NCBI GenBank assembly: GCA_029204225.1
Contig: CM055101.1
Coordinates: forward strand, 29,995,975 to 30,059,974
Length of the DNA: 64,000 bases
DNA from: Diphasiastrum complanatum
Taxonomy: Eukaryota; Streptophyta; Lycopodiopsida; Lycopodiales; Lycopodiaceae
Reading direction: 5' to 3'
A program made the translations under genes and the position numbers. Below the pieces are notes generated by a model. It was not told the DNA's origin. It worked only from the letters and a program-made list of their open reading frames with translations, and searched no databases. Of this stretch, positions 22,761-32,259 are shown in pieces (position 1 is the first letter of the stretch; the number at the start of each line of letters is the position of its first letter).

Positions 22761-22793
22761 CACATTAGGGCCCATTTCACATTAGGGCCCATT
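22761..22793. repeat. 16-bp tandem repeat at the duplication junction
   Basis: CACATTAGGGCCCATT occurs at 22761-22776 and again at 22778-22793, separated by one T. The second TPD1 unit has it once (33686-33701) and then continues into normal flank. Marks a repair junction. Confidence 0.9.
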
Positions 22794-23228
22794 ACGCCCC
22801 ACCACCTTTTGGTCGATAGCCCTTATAGCTAAACGATCGGCAGCTATCCCGCACCGGCAGCTAACCACCCGTGCTTTACACCCGAATTCGAGCAGCATCT
22901 CTGTATCAATGGTTAACCCGTACAGTTCGAATATGTCGCCCCGCACCCCACAAGGTACAGACCGTGCTTTCACCTCCCTAGGCAGCACTTTGCCTCATCC
23001 GCCCTACGTGCAGACAGCGCCAGGCCCGAACCGCGAGAACTGACCGTGCTTACACCTCAAGGGCAGCACTTTGACTCATCAAGTCCCCCGTTCTGCCGAC
23101 CACCCCGACCGTGGACGCACCCGTGCTTACACTGTGGGCAGCACCTTGCACAACAGTTGTCTTGATGCACCCCAAACCGTGGCCATTTCCGTGAGATCCG
23201 CATAGCTGACCGGCCAGTCGGCTCTGAT
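22794..23228. repeat. Displaced 435-bp fragment of the palindrome arm
   Basis: Appears identical, at every place compared, to 25977-26411 in the same orientation, including bases where the left and right arms differ; it was therefore copied from the left arm. It extends 7 bp into the loop sequence, carries four of the five hairpin motifs and directly abuts the left arm. Confidence 0.92.
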
Positions 23229-23233
23229 TGCTT

Positions 23234-23465
23234 TTACCGAACACTGAAACCCAGAAGGTAATCAGAGTCAGTTTGAGGAAAATCCCACTTTATTGATAAA
23301 TCTGAGAAGGTTACATTTCAAGTGTGTGACCGACCCTAGTCTCCGGGGCGCTAGCATGCCAAGGCGAGAGCCATGACAACATTCCAGCAAGGGAGGCTGA
23401 GACTTGGTTGGAGCTCGCCCTGAGTCGCAACCCGCACTCCCCTATAGTATTGGTGTGATTCGGCA
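23234..23465 (-). repeat. LTR-like sequence at the outer end of the left arm
   Basis: Minus orientation copy of 29391-29622. Runs TGCCGAATCAC to GTGTTCGGTA on the minus strand and is preceded by a G-run that resembles a polypurine tract. Confidence 0.6.
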
Positions 23466-23612
23466 CCCCCCCTCATACCAAGCACTCTACCCAAGCTGGT
23501 AAAGCACGTTTTTCTCTCTCTAGGATTTTCTCTTTCTAGAAAGTCATTTTCTCTCTCTAGATTTTATTGATCCCCAGGCTTCCTTTAATCATGCCTAGAT
23601 CGTGTGAGGTGA

Positions 23613-23843
23613 TTGCACATCGATCTGAGCTCTCTGGACTTCGCTAGAACCGATCAAAGATTTTCAGCCATAGGAACTTGGCGCCGGCTGGATTCTGGTC
23701 ACAGTGGCGCCGGGAGCGGCGCCGGCGCCGTTGGCGCCGGGAGCAGCAGGGGCGCTGCTGGCGCCGGGGACATAGCTGGCGCCGATGGCGCCGCAAGTAA
23801 AGCTTGTAAAGGTAGCTTTACAACATCCACCCCACCTTTATAA
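23613..23843 (+). other. GGCGCC-rich frame in the left arm (76 codons, doubtful)
   Basis: Encodes a Gly/Ala-rich stretch (AGSGAGAVGAGSSRGAAGAG) because the DNA is an array of GGCGCC palindromes. Mirrored at 29012-29242 on the minus strand. Composition differs sharply from the AT-rich surroundings. Probably not a protein gene. Confidence 0.35.
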
Positions 23844-25160
23844 AATCTGATGTCCTCATCAGATGTCAGATTAAAGTAAAGGTGTCTCCCAATTAAAATG
23901 ACTATACATTTAAGCTACTAGGCACAGTACTCAATTTACTGGCCACTTTTTATTAACATTGAAGCTGGCACACCACAAGTCGGAGGCTCAGCTCTTTGTA
24001 CTGAAAAATTACATAACTTGAAAATATATCTTTGTCTGGGAAAAGCGTAGATTTGATATCGCTTTCGTAAAACCCGAGAACCTTATTAATTGGTGACAGA
24101 GGCCTTTCTTTGAAATGTTCGCCCCTGTCGCTTCTGACTTTCGACTTTGGAACTCCTTTGAGCTCCTGATTTGTCCTTGATGCACTTTGTGTTGAGCTCC
24201 CTGAGCTCCAAGTTTGTTCAGTTCCGCACAGGTATCAAGGCTCCCTGAGCCGAAGGATTTATCGTTTGATTGCCCACTTTATGGTCTACTCCGTGCCTTG
24301 TTGCTTCTGCACCTTGATTTCTCTCCTTGTCCAAGCCTGATCTTGATACTTTTCCATCTTGGCTCTTTAAGGTAGGCAAAGATTGAGTACTCCGCAATGC
24401 ACCTCTCACTTAGCTTGAAGTAGCTCTTTGAATCAGCCCAAATGTAACCATTGACCTCGTGGAAAGCCAAAGTGTCGCACCAGTTTGATCCGCATCCGAA
24501 CTATCTCTTCGCGTTTGTTTGAAGCACCATGTCCGTCGCGCAAAACTTGACTTTCACAATTCCATCACTGGTTAGTTGTCTCACAGTCAAAACAAGAAGT
24601 GTACATCGAGCTTGGCTTCAAGTAGCTCTCTTTGAATCAGAAACATGCACCCAGAGTTTGCACTAATCCGATCTCAACGCGAACTGTCCCTTAGCGTCCG
24701 TTCGAAATACCAAGTCTCTAATGCAAGACTCAACTTTCACAGTTCCTTCATTGATCAGCTGCCTTACACGTAACACAAGCCAGCGTACTCATATGTTTCC
24801 TCATCATTGCTGGTCCAGAGAAAGCCTATAACAAACTTTCCTTTCCACAACAAAAACTTGTCAACTTATTAGGTCCAAAGTTCGCCAGTCTCCTCGTGTG
24901 AGTATGGCTAGGTCACCTTGAATTTGCCCCCATTTTGATCAACTTTTAATTCAAAATTTGCCCCAAGAGAGAGGTGTGTGTGATAGTTCCCCTCCACTTA
25001 ATAAATCAGCTGATCGGACTTTAGAGTAGAGTTCTTCGGACAAAAAGCCTTTCCAACACTTTGCTTCCCATCGGCTAGGATTATGGCTCGATCCAACTTG
25101 TTGCCAATCTCTGAAGAGGATCCTAGTCTTTTCCCCTTTGAGGAAAAACCCAACTGATAC

Positions 25161-25665
25161 TGGATATCACCCATGCTCAGTGAGTTTCAGTTCCGAAGGT
25201 GGCCGTCCCAAAATGAAGACCAACTGCTATAGAAGATCTCCCCTGAAATTGCCCTTTCCAACTTTTTGACTTCCTGCTTGCGTCTGGTGGGCGTTGTCGC
25301 AAATGAAACTAACCCAAGAAACAGGCTAGTCATCCATCCTTTGCAAACATTGAGTCATTTCGTTGTCGTTCACGTGCGAGTACTTGAACTGCAAATCCGC
25401 CGCACAGATTCTGGATATCGCCCATGCTCAGTGAGTTTCAGTTCCGAAGGTGGCCGTCCCAAAATGAAGACCAACTGCTCCATAGAAGATCTCCCCCGAA
25501 ATGGCCCTTTCCAACTTTTGACTTCCTGCTTGCGTCTGGTGGGCGTTGTCGCAAATGAAACTAACCCAAGAAACAGGCTAGCCATCCATCCTTTGCAAAC
25601 ATTGAGTCGTTTCGTTGTCGTTCACGTGTGAGTACTTGAACTTCAAATCCGCCCCACAGATTCTG
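25161..25665. repeat. 252-bp tandem repeat, two units (left arm)
   Basis: Mirror of 27191-27695. Both units contain AAACAGGCTAGYCATCCATCC and TTCGTTGTCGTTCACGTG. Confidence 0.9.
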
Positions 25666-25941
25666 TAGTCCTCTTTGTTTGATGGTATCAGCCTTCAAAA
25701 GAAAAGGTTCCTTCTCGAGCCATCAGCTCCTTGTATCACAAGCAATCATGCAAACCAGGCAAAGCACGAGTACTAAGACTCACCACGAATACGTACAAGT
25801 AAGACACTCAGGCAGGTTTACTAACAAGTAACAAAGGCAAGGTCCCCCTTTGAGATGGTCCTGCCAACGGACCTTTGCCTGGCCGCGCCCATACAAATCG
25901 ATCACAGAATCAGCCCACATAGGACACCCCTCCAACTATCC

Positions 25942-26327
25942 GTGCTTTCACCATTAAGCAGCACATTGCCTCAGTCACGCCCCACCACCTTTTGGTCGAT
26001 AGCCCTTATAGCTAAACGATCGGCAGCTATCCCGCACCGGCAGCTAACCACCCGTGCTTTACACCCGAATTCGAGCAGCATCTCTGTATCAATGGTTAAC
26101 CCGTACAGTTCGAATATGTCGCCCCGCACCCCACAAGGTACAGACCGTGCTTTCACCTCCCTAGGCAGCACTTTGCCTCATCCGCCCTACGTGCAGACAG
26201 CGCCAGGCCCGAACCGCGAGAACTGACCGTGCTTACACCTCAAGGGCAGCACTTTGACTCATCAAGTCCCCCGTTCTGCCGACCACCCCGACCGTGGACG
26301 CACCCGTGCTTACACTGTGGGCAGCAC
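25942..26327 (-). repeat. Hairpin-motif array, left arm (five copies)
   Basis: Mirror image of the array at 26529-26914. Each copy is GTGCTGC, 8-12 nt, GTGWAAGCACGG. Confidence 0.75.
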
Positions 26328-26404
26328 CTTGCACAACAGTTGTCTTGATGCACCCCAAACCGTGGCCATTTCCGTGAGATCCGCATAGCTGACCGGCCAG
26401 TCGG

Positions 26405-26451
26405 CTCTGATCTCACGGAAAGTTCTCGCGGTTCGGGCCTGGCTATCAGAC
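26405..26451. other. 47-bp loop of the palindrome
   Basis: Contains GTTCTCGCGGTTCGGGCCTGGC, cut here to its key core, which also occurs at about 26633-26654 in the right arm, so the loop is itself scrambled arm sequence; the centre was probably formed by a misaligned repair event. Confidence 0.85.
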
Positions 26452-26528
26452 CCGACTGGCCGGTCAGCTATGCAGATCTCACGGAAATGGCCACGGTTTG
26501 GGGTTCATCAAGACAACTGTTGTGCAAG

Positions 26529-26914
26529 GTGCTGCCCACAGTGTAAGCACGGGTGCGTCCACGGTCGGGGTGGTCGGCAGAACGGGGGACTTGATGAGTC
26601 AAAGTGCTGCCCTTGAGGTGTAAGCACGGTCAGTTCTCGCGGTTCGGGCCTGGCGCTGTCTGCACGTAGGACGGATGAGGCAAAGTGCTGCCTAGGGAGG
26701 TGAAAGCACGGTCTGTACCTTGTGGGGTGCGGGGCGACATATTCGAACTGTACGGGTTAACCATTGATACAGAGATGCTGCTCGAATTCGGGTGTAAAGC
26801 ACGGGTGGTTAGCTGCCGGTGCGGGATAGCTGCCGATCGTTTAGCTATAAGGGCTATCGACCAAAAAGTGGTGGGGCGTGACTGAGGCAATGTGCTGCTT
26901 AATGGTGAAAGCAC
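26529..26914 (+). repeat. Hairpin-motif array, right arm (five copies)
   Basis: GTGCT and AGCAC half-sites pair at 26529-26550, 26604-26627, 26685-26709, 26775-26802 (first base A) and 26892-26914. Loops are 12-18 nt and the 3' half is followed by GG. Spacing rises from 75 to 117 bp. Sequence between copies is not conserved, so the motif itself seems to be the unit under constraint or amplification. Confidence 0.75.
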
Positions 26915-27190
26915 GGATAGTTGGAGGGGTGTCCTATGTGGGCTGATTCTGTGATCGATTTGTATGGGCGCGGCCAGGCAAAGGTCCGTTGGCAGGACCA
27001 TCTCAAAGGGGGACCTTGCCTTTGTTACTTGTTAGTAAACCTGCCTGAGTGTCTTACTTGTACGTATTCGTGGTGAGTCTTAGTACTCGTGCTTTTCCTG
27101 GTTTGCATGATTGCTTGTGATACAAGGAGCTGATGGCTCGAGAAGGAACCTTTTCTTTTGAAGGCTGATACCATTAAACAAAGAGGACTA

Positions 27191-27695
27191 CAGAATCTGT
27201 GGGGCGGATTTGAAGTTCAAGTACTCACACGTGAACGACAACGAAACGACTCAATGTTTGCAAAGGATGGATGGCTAGCCTGTTTCTTGGGTTAGTTTCA
27301 TTTGCAACAACGCCCACCAGACGCAAGCAGGAAGTCAAAAGTTGGAAAGGGCCATTTCAGGGGAGATCTTCTATGGAGCAGTTGGTCTTCATTTTGGGAC
27401 GGCCACCTTCGGAACTGAAACTCACTGAGCATGGGCGATATCCAGAATCTGTGCGGCGGATTTGCAGTTCAAGTACTCGCACGTGAACGACAACGAAATG
27501 ACTCAATGTTTGCAAAGGATGGATGACTAGCCTGTTTCTTGGGTTAGTTTCATTTGCGACAACGCCCACCAGACGCAAGCAGGAAGTCAAAAGTTGGAAA
27601 GGGCAATTTCAGGGGAGATCTTCTATAGCAGTTGGTCTTCATTTTGGGACGGCCACCTTCGGAACTGAAACTCACTGAGCATGGGTGATATCCAG
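27191..27695. repeat. 252-bp tandem repeat, two units (right arm)
   Basis: Units 27191-27442 and 27443-27695 begin CAGAATCTGTGSGGCGGATT and end in CTGAGCATGGGYGATATC. The units diverge slightly; the arms share this duplication, so it predates the palindrome. Confidence 0.9.
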
Positions 27696-29011
27696 TATCA
27701 GTTGGGTTTTTCCTCAAAGGGGAAAAAGACTAGGATCCTCTTCAGAGATTGGCAACAAGTTGGATCGAGCCATAATCCTAGCCGATGGGAAGCAAAGTGT
27801 TGGAAAGGCTTTTTGTCCGAAGAACTCTACTCTAAAGTCCGATCAGCTGATTTATTAAGTGGAGGGGAACTATCACACACACCTCTCTCTTGGGGCAAAT
27901 TTTGAATTAAAGTTGATCAAAATGGGGGCAAATTCAAGGTGACCTAGCCATACTCACACGAGGAGACTGGCGAACTTTGGACCTAATAAGTTGACAAGTT
28001 TTTGTTGTGGAAAGGAAAGTTTGTTATAGGCTTTCTCTGGACCAGCAATGATGAGGAAACATATGAGTACGCTGGCTTGTGTTACGTGTAAGGCAGCTGA
28101 TCAATGAAGGAACTGTGAAAGTTGAGTCTTGCATGAGAGACTTGGTATTTCGAACGGACGCTAAGGGACAGTTCGCGTTGAGATCGGATTAGTGCAAACT
28201 CTGGGTGCATGTTTCTGATTCAAAGAGAGCTACTTGAAGCCAAGCTCGATGTACACTTCTTGTTTTGACTGTGAGACAACTAACCAGTGATGGAATTGTG
28301 AAAGTCAAGTTTTGCGCGACGGACATGGTGCTTCAAACAAACGCGAAGAGATAGTTCGGATGCGGATCAAACTGGTGCGACCCTTTGGCTTTCCACGAGG
28401 TCAATGGTTACATTTGGGCTGATTCAAAGAGCTACTTCAAGCTAAGTGAGAGGTGCATTGCGGAGTACTCAATCTTTGCCTACCTTAAAGAGCCAAGATG
28501 GAAAAGTATCAAGATCAGGCTTGGACAAAGAGAGAAATCAAGGTGCAGAAGCAACAAGGCACGAAGTGGACCATAAAGTGTGCAATCAAACGATAAATCC
28601 TTCGGCTCAGGGAGCCTTGATACTTGTGCGGAACTGAACAAATCTGGAGCTCAGGGAGCTCAACACAAAGTGCATCAAGGACAAATCAGGAGCTCAAAGG
28701 AGTTCCAAAGTCGAAAGTCAGAAGCGACAGGGGCGAACATTTCAAAGAAAGGCCTCTGTCACCAGTTAATAAGGTTCTCGGGTTTTACGAAAGCGATATC
28801 AAATCTACGCTTTTCCCAGACAAAGATATATTTTCAAGTTATGTAATTTTTCAGTACAAAGAGCTGAGCCTCCGACTTGTGGTGTGCCAGCTTCAATGTT
28901 AATAAAAAGTGGCCAGTAAATTGAGTACTGTGCCTAGTAGCTTAAATGTATAGTCATTTTAATTGGGAGACACCTTTACTTTAATCTGACATCTGATGAG
29001 GACATCAGATT

Positions 29012-29242
29012 TTATAAAGGTGGGGTGGATGTTGTAAAGCTACCTTTACAAGCTTTACTTGCGGCGCCATCGGCGCCAGCTATGTCCCCGGCGCCAGCAG
29101 CGCCCCTGCTGCTCCCGGCGCCAACGGCGCCGGCGCCGCTCCCGGCGCCACTGTGACCAGAATCCAGCCGGCGCCAAGTTCCTATGGCTGAAAATCTTTG
29201 ATCGGTTCTAGCGAAGTCCAGAGAGCTCAGATCGATGTGCAA
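29012..29242 (-). other. GGCGCC-rich frame in the right arm (doubtful)
   Basis: Mirror of 23613-23843, with the same predicted 76 aa. No domain recognised. Confidence 0.35.
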
Positions 29243-29390
29243 TCACCTCACACGATCTAGGCATGATTGAAGGAAGCCTGGGGATCAATAAAATCTAGAG
29301 AGAGAAAATGACTTTCTAGAAAGAGAAAATCCTAGAGAGAGAAAAAACGTGCTTTACCAGCTTGGGTAGAGTGCTTGGTATGAGGGGGGG

Positions 29391-29622
29391 TGCCGAATCA
29401 CACCAATACTATAGGGGAGTGCGGGTTGCGACTCAGGGCGAGCTCCAACCAAGTCTCAGCCTCCCTTGCTGGAATGTTGTCATGGCTCTCGCCTTGGCAT
29501 GCTAGCGCCCCGGAGACTAGGGTCGGTCACACACTTGAAATGTAACCTTCTCAGATTTATCAATAAAGTGGGATTTTCCTCAAACTGACTCTGATTACCT
29601 TCTGGGTTTCAGTGTTCGGTAA
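29391..29622 (+). repeat. LTR-like sequence at the outer end of the right arm
   Basis: Preceded by GGTATGAGGGGGGG (polypurine-like), starts TGCCGAA and ends TTCGGTA (inverted termini), with a polyadenylation-like AATAAAG near 29569. Followed by AAAGCGCCAGTTGTAAGG, which only loosely resembles a GGCGCC-type PBS. Suggests the arm is the 3' half of a nonautonomous LTR element. Confidence 0.55.
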
Positions 29623-29626
29623 AAGC

Positions 29627-30261
29627 GCCAGTTGTAAGGCCGCTTTCAAAATTTTTAACTTGGCACATAGCTGAGGGTCGTATCTCGGGACGCCAGCGGT
29701 ATGCCGTCGGGACCATTCGGTCCGTGGCGCCAGCGGTATGCTGTCAGGACCATTTGGTCCAGGAACTGGTTGTTTCCATATCTGTCGCGGCTTGTGGTTC
29801 TGAGTGTTCCTTGCATGAACGTGAATGGGTTAAGCTCTTGGGGAACGGGCTCTAACCTGTCGGCTGAGTTGGATGGCTTGCTTGGGTGGATGTTACCTGT
29901 TTATGGCTGTCCAGTCTGGCGTGGCGCCGGGTTGGCTTCCAGCGCTCGTGACGAAGCTTTCAGTTGGTTAAGTCTGATGTAAGTCAGACCGCTTGCTTGG
30001 AATGGATGTTACTCGTTTGTAACGAAGCTTCGAGTTGGTTAAGTTTGATGTATGTCGGGCGGCTTGCTTGGAGGGAAGTCACCCACGTCGGGACCCCCGA
30101 TCTGGCATGGCGCCAGGTTGGATCTCAATGTTGGTTTGCGGAACTTCAAGTTGGTTAAGTCTGATCGTTGTTGGCGAGTTGGCTGCTTGTATGTCAAGTG
30201 GGTTTGGATGGCAATAGTTGAAGGCTGGGAAGCTAAGTCGTGGGTCCCGGCTCCCTTTGGG
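29627..30261 (+). other. Leader-like region with short tandem repeats
   Basis: Present once. Two 37-bp units at 29691-29727 and 29728-29764 each hold a palindrome (GGACCATTCGGTCC, GGACCATTTGGTCC). AGTTGGTTAAGTYTGATG recurs near 29962, 30031 and 30149 with TGGCTTGCTTGG-type spacers. GC-richer than the flanks, no protein motif. May be the leader downstream of the LTR-like 29391-29622. Confidence 0.5.
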
Positions 30262-30369
30262 ATGCCTCTTATCTTCTCTCATGAACGAAATAGAGGTATA
30301 GTTGCGATATTGCTTCATGCTTCTTGGCTCACCCTTTGTCTTACTTGCAGGTACGTATACTGGATGCGT
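30262..30369 (+). repeat. 108-bp filler copied from the TPD1 intron and exon 2 start
   Basis: Matches 20083-20190, covering the intron 3' end, the acceptor and the first 20 bases of exon 2 (GTACGTATACTGGATGCGTA). It joins the second unit through shared TA. Confidence 0.93.
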
Positions 30370-30583
30370 AAATGATAATTAGCATCTTTATGCTTCAATG
30401 TAAAGCGCACATCACATATTACCTAATATGCCAATGAAACATTGTAAGGGAATTTACATCGTTTCAAACTCAGGCGACTGGATTGGATTTTGATTTTAGC
30501 AACATTTGAAGTTTTGCCGCGAACCTACGAACCCATCTAAACGAAGGGCGGAGAGAGAGTCTCCTAGCGTGACGTTCGTAACC

Positions 30584-30645
30584 TATATATAGGCTGTACG
30601 CAGTCGCGAATAGACGAAGGGTGATGTTAGTAAGCTATATATAAG
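30584..30645 (+). promoter_or_regulatory. Two tandem TATA boxes, copy 2
   Basis: Same arrangement as 19659-19720. Only 215 bp upstream of the first TATA box is shared with copy 1; beyond that the upstream DNA differs, so expression could differ. Confidence 0.6.
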
Positions 30646-30689
30646 GTGTACGCAGTCGCGAAGAGAGACAGAGCGTGTGAGAGAGAGAG

Positions 30690-31412
30690 ATGGCGAGGGC
30701 AATGGTTCAATATAACGATATTTTTAAGGTGGCAGCAGCTGTAACAAGCGGAAGAACACACCTGCTCGTAGTCTTTTTGCTATGGCTGGCCCTTACCAGT
30801 TCCGCCATGCAGCAACAGCAACAGCAGGGAGTGACCAAAACGAGTGAGTACAGCAGTGTGGCGCATACTCCATTGTTGGGGTTGATAGCAAGAAAGAATT
30901 TCTTGCCTGTTGAGCTTTTAATTTTCGTCCACTTGTTTGTACTGCGTGTGCCACAGTTCCGGAATCATGTGCTTCCCTTCAATTAGTTGCATTTCCTTAC
31001 CTTGCGACGCCTCTTATCTTCTCTCATGAACGAAATAGAGGTATAGTTGCGATATTGCTTCATGCTTCTTGGCTCACCCTTTGTCTTACTTGCAGGTACG
31101 TATACTGGATGCGTAGGTGGATCAAGTATCAGAGTCGATCAGAAGAGGCTGAAGATAATAGACAACAATGGAGATGGCGTCTGGAGAGTGAATGTCACAA
31201 ACTATTGCCATTGTAATGCAATAGGAATCCATGTCCACTGTGGAAGTTTTGCACCTAAGATTGTAGATCCTGCAATTCTATTCGTTCTGGGCTACGACGA
31301 CTGTTTGCTCAACGGTGGACATCACTTGAGTCCTCTTGAGACCATATCATTCGAATACGAAGGGATCCATCCATATCCTTTTTCATTCAGATCAGCTCAT
31401 TTTCAGTGCTAG
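30690..31412 (+). CDS. TPD1-like: TPD1-like secreted cysteine-rich protein, copy 2 (two exons)
   Basis: Exons 30690-30843 and 31096-31412, intron 30844-31095. The predicted 156-aa product is identical to copy 1, including the signal peptide, the YCHC, HCGSF and YDDC blocks and the terminal Cys. Intact splice sites and frame. Its upstream region is the palindrome side of the locus instead of the original flank, so it has about 320 bp of original 5' sequence. Function by family only. Confidence 0.85.
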
Positions 31413-31564
31413 CAATAAGGTCCCTTGTTGGCGAATTATTAGCCTTTGGGAGATACATGCACATAATTTTCGACATATTCAAATGGAGTAGACGTAGCTG
31501 TTGATTCACAAGACTTTGCAGTACCTTATGCTTCAATATTATATCAACATATGTGCATGCTTCA

Positions 31565-32105
31565 TAGCATTCTAGTTGATTGTTGTGTTGTGGACAGTTT
31601 TCATCTTCAGGCTTTCAAATTTAGTATCGAAACGGGTTCGTATGAAATTTTTGATGAGTTTGTGCTTGATGAAGAGATGGATGTATTCTCGAAGTGATGG
31701 TTAGTAACATGCAGCTTTAGGTAACATTAAAGATGTTTTAACACTTGACTGCCAAACTTTCCAATTATTCTGAGTAGCGATTGCAACCATAATTCTTATA
31801 GAGGTAATTCTAACCACAGGTGCATAAGTTTAGGTATAGTATATTCCTTCTATTTGACTATATCCCTATGCCACAGGCCTGGCTTTAAAGTTTAAACCTG
31901 TCAACTGTTTTGTCATCCTTCAATTTTAATTTCTACACCCATTTGTTTCCAATTACCTTTGAATTTTCAGGCATGTCTACAAGTTCCCATTCCTGGTTTT
32001 CTTCCATGGACTGAATCACTTATTCCATCGCTTTCTTCCAGCTTAGCCAAATCTTGGACTGCTTTGCTTTTGCTAGAGTTTTTGGTTCCAGTATGAGATC
32101 ATTTC
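31565..32105 (-). pseudogene. Copia RT N-terminal fragment (family E), copy 2 first block
   Basis: Offset copy of 20640-21180 with the same stops. Confidence 0.8.
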
Positions 32106-32259
32106 TTACTTCCATTAGGTAAATCATTTCTCCACACCTTTTCAATGGCCTTTTGATTCTTGTTGACTAAAGATTTTCTAATGTGACTTGCAAACTGTCT
32201 TGGTTTGGTTCCGTGGCTTCTACTTGATTCTTTGTTGTTGTACCGTCTTGCTTCTCAGC

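Larger units (their letters stand above)
19445..22777 (+). repeat. 3.3-kb duplicated unit, copy 1 (TPD1-like gene plus copia debris)
   Basis: Matches 30370-33702 at a constant offset of 10925 bp over 3333 bp, so there are no net indels. A difference was noticed near 20570/31495 (G versus A). Contains the promoter, a two-exon gene and minus-strand copia fragments. The left edge is internal to continuing flank; the right edge is the 16-bp tandem repeat at 22761-22793. Confidence 0.97.
23230..26404. repeat. Left arm of 6.4-kb palindrome (3175 bp)
   Basis: Reverse complement of 26452-29626 with equal arm length, so no net indels. A handful of substitutions were noticed. Content from outside in: LTR-like 23234-23465, GGCGCC-rich block, a decayed noncoding internal region, a 252-bp tandem repeat (25161-25665), and the hairpin-motif array (25942-26327). 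Frames of 60-120 codons here are mirrored and show no known domain. Confidence 0.97.
26452..29626. repeat. Right arm of 6.4-kb palindrome (3175 bp)
   Basis: Reverse complement of 23230-26404. Ends at the LTR-like 29391-29622 plus AAGC. Differences noticed against the left arm are mostly C-to-T or G-to-A transitions (e.g. near 26462-26485, 26670, 26866, 27172 and 28765). Confidence 0.97.

Noticed and set aside
23050-23244. Small genes in the displaced arm fragment
   Set aside because: The frame is a by-product of the hairpin-motif block and is not conserved as protein across copies.
25855-26226. 123-codon frame in the palindrome (mirrored at 26630-27001)
   Set aside because: No domain, low-complexity Pro/Ser/His composition, and it runs through the hairpin-motif array; several overlapping frames on both strands are equally open, as expected for GC-richer noncoding DNA.
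26529-26914. CRISPR-like array
   Set aside because: Repeats are short, spacing rises from 75 to 117 bp, and the context is a eukaryotic repeat.
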